Of a DNA stretch of 7,435 nucleotides, positions 5,934 to 7,435 are shown piece by piece. This DNA comes from Propionibacteriaceae bacterium (GTDB lineage Bacteria > Actinomycetota > Actinomycetes > Propionibacteriales > Propionibacteriaceae). The stretch is taken from NCBI GenBank assembly GCA_009781325.1, contig WQYJ01000095.1:1-7435 (forward strand), given 5' to 3'. The position numbers were made by a program, and so were the translations under genes. The notes under the pieces are model-generated. The model ran no database searches. It was not told the origin of the DNA and was given only the letters and a program-made list of their open reading frames with translations. Numbering within the stretch: position 1 is the first letter of the stretch; each line of letters opens with the position of its first letter.

Positions 5934-6723
5934 TCAGATTATTGCGGCGTGGGATACGGTCAACCCCGATGCGGGGACGCGTACTCGGATGCTGGGGAAT
6001 GTGCTGACATCCATAGAGCCTTCGCGCAGGCGTACACAAAAAGAGCGATGGGAACCCTGGAAGGTCTTGGTTCCGGTGGGCGCACTAGCGGTGATCCTCG
6101 CTATCGCCGCGCCAATGTATCTAAACGGTGCACAGATCCCGCTCACAGACTCCCAGGGCGTAACCGTCACCCAGGTCAATCGCTTTCCTAATAGTCCTAC
6201 ATCACTGGATCTGGTTCCCTTCACTGAGGAAGAGTTGCTGACAGGGGTTGACATCTTCTCCGCAAAGGTGATCCGGATCGAGACCATCAAAGTGCAGTTT
6301 TCCGACTCGGATACCTACATGAGCGTGGTAACTGTCCAGGTCAACAGCGTGATTCGCGGAGACATGGCCCCTGGGGACCAGATCAAGATTCTGATCCACC
6401 CGCCAGTTGGTGCCCTGTGTTCCATCTGTGAAATGTCGTCACAGATTAGCCGAGGTTCCACCGCAATCTTTCTAGCCACTCCCTCCGCCGAAGGCTACTA
6501 CGCCACTGGAGATTTCTCCGAGGTTTTCTACTACTCCGACGTTAGTGAGTACTATCTCTTCGACCCAGTCCGCCCCCTCTTCATCGAAACCAGCACGGGC
6601 GTACTCTTCAACACCTGGGGTTGGCCAACTCTGGCACAGCAAGGCAGCCCAACCCCACAAAACGGGATCTCGCAGATTGCTTCACTAGAGATAGTTGAGG
6701 ATTTCATCCGCTCAATGATCTAA
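5923..6723 (+). CDS. Single-pass membrane protein, probable regulator of the adjacent sigma factor
   Basis: This 266-residue protein starts at ATG 5923, inside the end of the sigma gene (11-base overlap), with GGTGAG at 5913-5918. GTG 5911 is an alternative. Layout: a charged cytoplasmic segment of about 45 residues (WDTVNPDAGTRTRML, then RRRTQKERW), a transmembrane helix at about 47-68, and about 195 residues outside. Overlap with the sigma gene and this topology suggest an anti-sigma factor or sigma-associated sensor. There is no HxxxCxxC zinc anti-sigma motif. The outer part has a beta-rich segment at about 106-185 (VVTVQVNSVIRGDMAPGDQI, later GSTAIFLATP) whose pattern recalls small OB- or NTR-like domains; that is inference. 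C166 and C169 (CSIC) could form a disulfide or bind a metal. The region 189-235 is rich in tyrosine and phenylalanine. The ligand and signal are unknown. Confidence 0.82.
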   Translation: MKNDQIIAAWDTVNPDAGTRTRMLGNVLTSIEPSRRRTQKERWEPWKVLVPVGALAVILAIAAPMYLNGAQIPLTDSQGVTVTQVNRFPNSPTSLDLVPFTEEELLTGVDIFSAKVIRIETIKVQFSDSDTYMSVVTVQVNSVIRGDMAPGDQIKILIHPPVGALCSICEMSSQISRGSTAIFLATPSAEGYYATGDFSEVFYYSDVSEYYLFDPVRPLFIETSTGVLFNTWGWPTLAQQGSPTPQNGISQIASLEIVEDFIRSMI

Positions 6724-6726
6724 ACA

Positions 6727-6751
6727 TGCCCAGGGGCCAGGCCCCATGGCA
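6727..6751 (+). terminator. GC-rich hairpin after the sigma operon, possible weak terminator
   Basis: Four bases after the stop codon of the membrane protein gene, GGGGC-CAG-GCCCC (6733-6745) forms a 5-base-pair stem, extended across small internal loops by TGCC/GGCA. There is no T run after it, so it would be a non-canonical terminator of the kind proposed in actinobacteria, or only a 3'-end stabilising hairpin. Confidence 0.4.
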
Positions 6752-6763
6752 CGTTCTCCTCCA

Positions 6764-6808
6764 CCGGTCATCCTGCCGAAGGCAGGACCCCCGGAAGCCA
6801 ACGTATGG
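6764..6808 (+). repeat. Palindromic intergenic repeat, copy A
   Basis: Copy A of a unit of about 45 bases has the core TCCTGCC-GAA-GGCAGGA (7-base-pair hairpin), followed by CCCCGG and an ACGTA end. It is nearly identical to copy B in inverted orientation (6837-6881) and similar to copy C in direct orientation (6954-6998). Similarity between A and B continues into a CTTGGG flank at 6810-6815. Confidence 0.85.
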
Positions 6809-6836
6809 ACTTGGGTAAAGATCCAACCCCCAAGAC

Positions 6837-6881
6837 CCTACGTCAGCCGCCGGGGGTCCTGCCTTCGGCAGGATGACCAGG
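6837..6881 (-). repeat. Palindromic intergenic repeat, copy B (inverted)
   Basis: Copy B is the reverse complement of copy A with few mismatches, and the pair forms one imperfect hairpin spanning 6764-6881. The core appears as TCCTGCC-TTC-GGCAGGA. Copy B is also bounded by perfect 8-base inverted ends, CAACCCCC at 6824-6831 and GGGGGTTG at 6880-6887, giving a 64-base unit. I see no target duplication outside these ends. Confidence 0.85.
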
Positions 6882-6953
6882 GGGTTGAGTACCTCGGGTC
6901 AACCACAGCGAGCCACACTCCATCAACAAAACTCACAGCAAAATTCCCAACCC

Positions 6954-6998
6954 CCGGTCATGCTGCCGAAGGCAGTATCCCCGGCAGCCAACGTAGGG
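6954..6998 (+). repeat. Palindromic intergenic repeat, copy C
   Basis: This is a third, more diverged copy in the same orientation as A. The core is CTGCC-GAA-GGCAG, with G for C just before the stem and TA for GA after it, followed by CCCCGG and the ACGTAGGG end. It is preceded by CAACCCCC (6948-6955), the same end sequence that borders copy B. The compensating changes (both outermost C-G and T-A pairs lost together) leave a shorter 5-base-pair stem. Confidence 0.8.
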
Positions 6999-7012
6999 CC
7001 CCTGCCACAGGA

Positions 7013-7018
7013 TAAGCT
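7013..7018 (+). promoter_or_regulatory. Candidate -10 box (TAAGCT) for a leaderless message
   Basis: TAAGCT fits TAnnnT and ends 8 bases before ATG 7027, placing the transcription start at or next to the ATG. There is no usable Shine-Dalgarno. The arrangement mirrors the one before ATG 2057. No -35 element stands out; repeat copy C ends 14 bases upstream. Confidence 0.3.
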
Positions 7019-7026
7019 ATGGGCTC

Positions 7027-7435
7027 ATGTACACACTGATCTATGCGCTCTGTGCGTTGGGGCAGTTGGCCTTGGCGGTGATTGCTATTCGGTTGTTTGT
7101 CCGGGCGAAGTCGTTGAGCGGGTTCATGTTGATTCTGCCGATTGCGGCGGTGGTGTGGGATAACACGATTGTGGCGTTGGGGGCGTCGATTGGGGATGGG
7201 GCGTTGTTGGTGGGGTTGTCGTGGCCTCGCTTCATTGGGCATGCGGTGTTCACACCGGTGTGGATTTTCACTGGGATTGGTTTTGCCGTACGGGCGGGGG
7301 CAACTCGGCTGGGTGCGACCTGGGTCCAGGTCGGGCAATGGGTGCTGTACGCGGTGTGTTTGGTCTTTGGGGTGCTTCGTTCGGTGGTCTTTCTGGTTAT
7401 GGAGCCAACCACTCAAGGGGATTTGTTCTACTATC
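7027..7435 (+). CDS. Polytopic membrane protein, unknown function, truncated by the window edge
   Basis: A frame open from ATG 7027 to the window edge encodes the first 136 residues of a membrane protein. Hydrophobic segments lie at about 2-24, 31-52, 69-90 and 103-125, so there are at least four helices. Conserved-looking positions are WDN (44-46) at the end of helix 2, IGDG (55-58) and PRFIGHAVFTP (67-77). This pattern recalls a family of uncharacterised actinobacterial and cyanobacterial membrane proteins with a DN, RF, H and FTP signature; that is from memory. Codons are strongly biased to TTG, GTG, GCG and GGG, which also creates a long but meaningless open frame on the opposite strand. 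No Shine-Dalgarno precedes the ATG, so leaderless initiation is likely. Confidence 0.75.
   Translation, partial: MYTLIYALCALGQLALAVIAIRLFVRAKSLSGFMLILPIAAVVWDNTIVALGASIGDGALLVGLSWPRFIGHAVFTPVWIFTGIGFAVRAGATRLGATWVQVGQWVLYAVCLVFGVLRSVVFLVMEPTTQGDLFYY

Larger units (their letters stand above)
6724..7026. other. 303-base intergenic region filled by repeats
   Basis: This gap holds the GC-rich hairpin at 6727-6751, the three palindromic repeat copies (6764-6998) and a probable promoter for the gene at 7027. Between copies B and C (6888-6947) lies A/C-rich sequence in which I see nothing. The open frames crossing this gap follow the repeats and show no protein-like composition, so I do not call a gene here. 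Confidence 0.7.

Noticed and set aside
5613..6039. Minus-strand open frames across the sigma factor gene
   Set aside because: Both are antisense to a sigma factor with complete regions 2 and 4. No start signal or protein-like composition was seen.
6764..6881. The large hairpin as an intrinsic terminator of the sigma operon
   Set aside because: No T run follows either arm on either strand, and related copies occur without the inverted partner, so a repeat element explains it better.
6764..6998. Possible CRISPR array
   Set aside because: There are only three copies, one is inverted, spacing is unequal, and the unit is palindromic. No cas genes are present.
6958..7416. Open frame of 152 residues on the minus strand
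   Set aside because: It is the complement of the G-rich codons of the membrane protein from 7027. Its translation is mostly P, R, H, Q and N without any domain-like pattern.

Overview
The window looks like chromosomal DNA from an actinobacterium of moderate GC content. The mycobacterial-type PpiA cyclophilin, the DnaQ/UvrC-like fusion nuclease, the TM0106-type RecB-like nuclease, the small CxxC/CxxC protein and the C-terminus of a menaquinone-type methyltransferase are all actinobacterial themes. Start sites with a TAnnnT box 7-8 bases ahead and no Shine-Dalgarno fit leaderless transcription, which is common in this phylum. An Actinomycetaceae-like host is my guess; the family cannot be fixed from this stretch.

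Left part (1-3775). The end of a demethylmenaquinone methyltransferase (1-72) is followed after 3 bases by a 571-residue RecB-like nuclease with an added RNase H-like exonuclease domain (76-1791). A small four-cysteine protein lies on the minus strand (1806-1994). It is divergent from a large DEDD exonuclease/GIY-YIG nuclease fusion (2057-3775), and the shared intergenic region carries three TGACA half-sites. Both large proteins combine two nuclease modules with a predicted Fe-S cysteine set, so this part is DNA repair or nucleic-acid processing.

Middle part (3758-5398). ppiA on the minus strand overlaps the end of the exonuclease gene by 18 bases. It is divergent from a gene for a membrane-anchored protein with a duplicated helical N-terminus, one transmembrane segment, an acidic linker and a C-terminal KGN module. 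A clear intrinsic terminator follows that gene.

Right part (5399-7435). A two-gene operon encodes a short ECF-type sigma factor and a single-pass membrane protein, overlapping by 11 bases. The second protein is probably the sigma regulator, but it has no zinc anti-sigma motif and has an unfamiliar extracytoplasmic domain. A 303-base intergenic region follows, with three copies of a palindromic repeat of about 45 bases. Two of them face each other and form a near-perfect hairpin of about 118 bases. The window ends inside a polytopic membrane protein gene that starts at 7027.

The strongest candidates for something undescribed are the palindromic intergenic repeat family, the sigma/membrane-protein pair and the duplicated-helix KGN protein. 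No CRISPR array, tRNA, rRNA, transposase or phage gene is visible.
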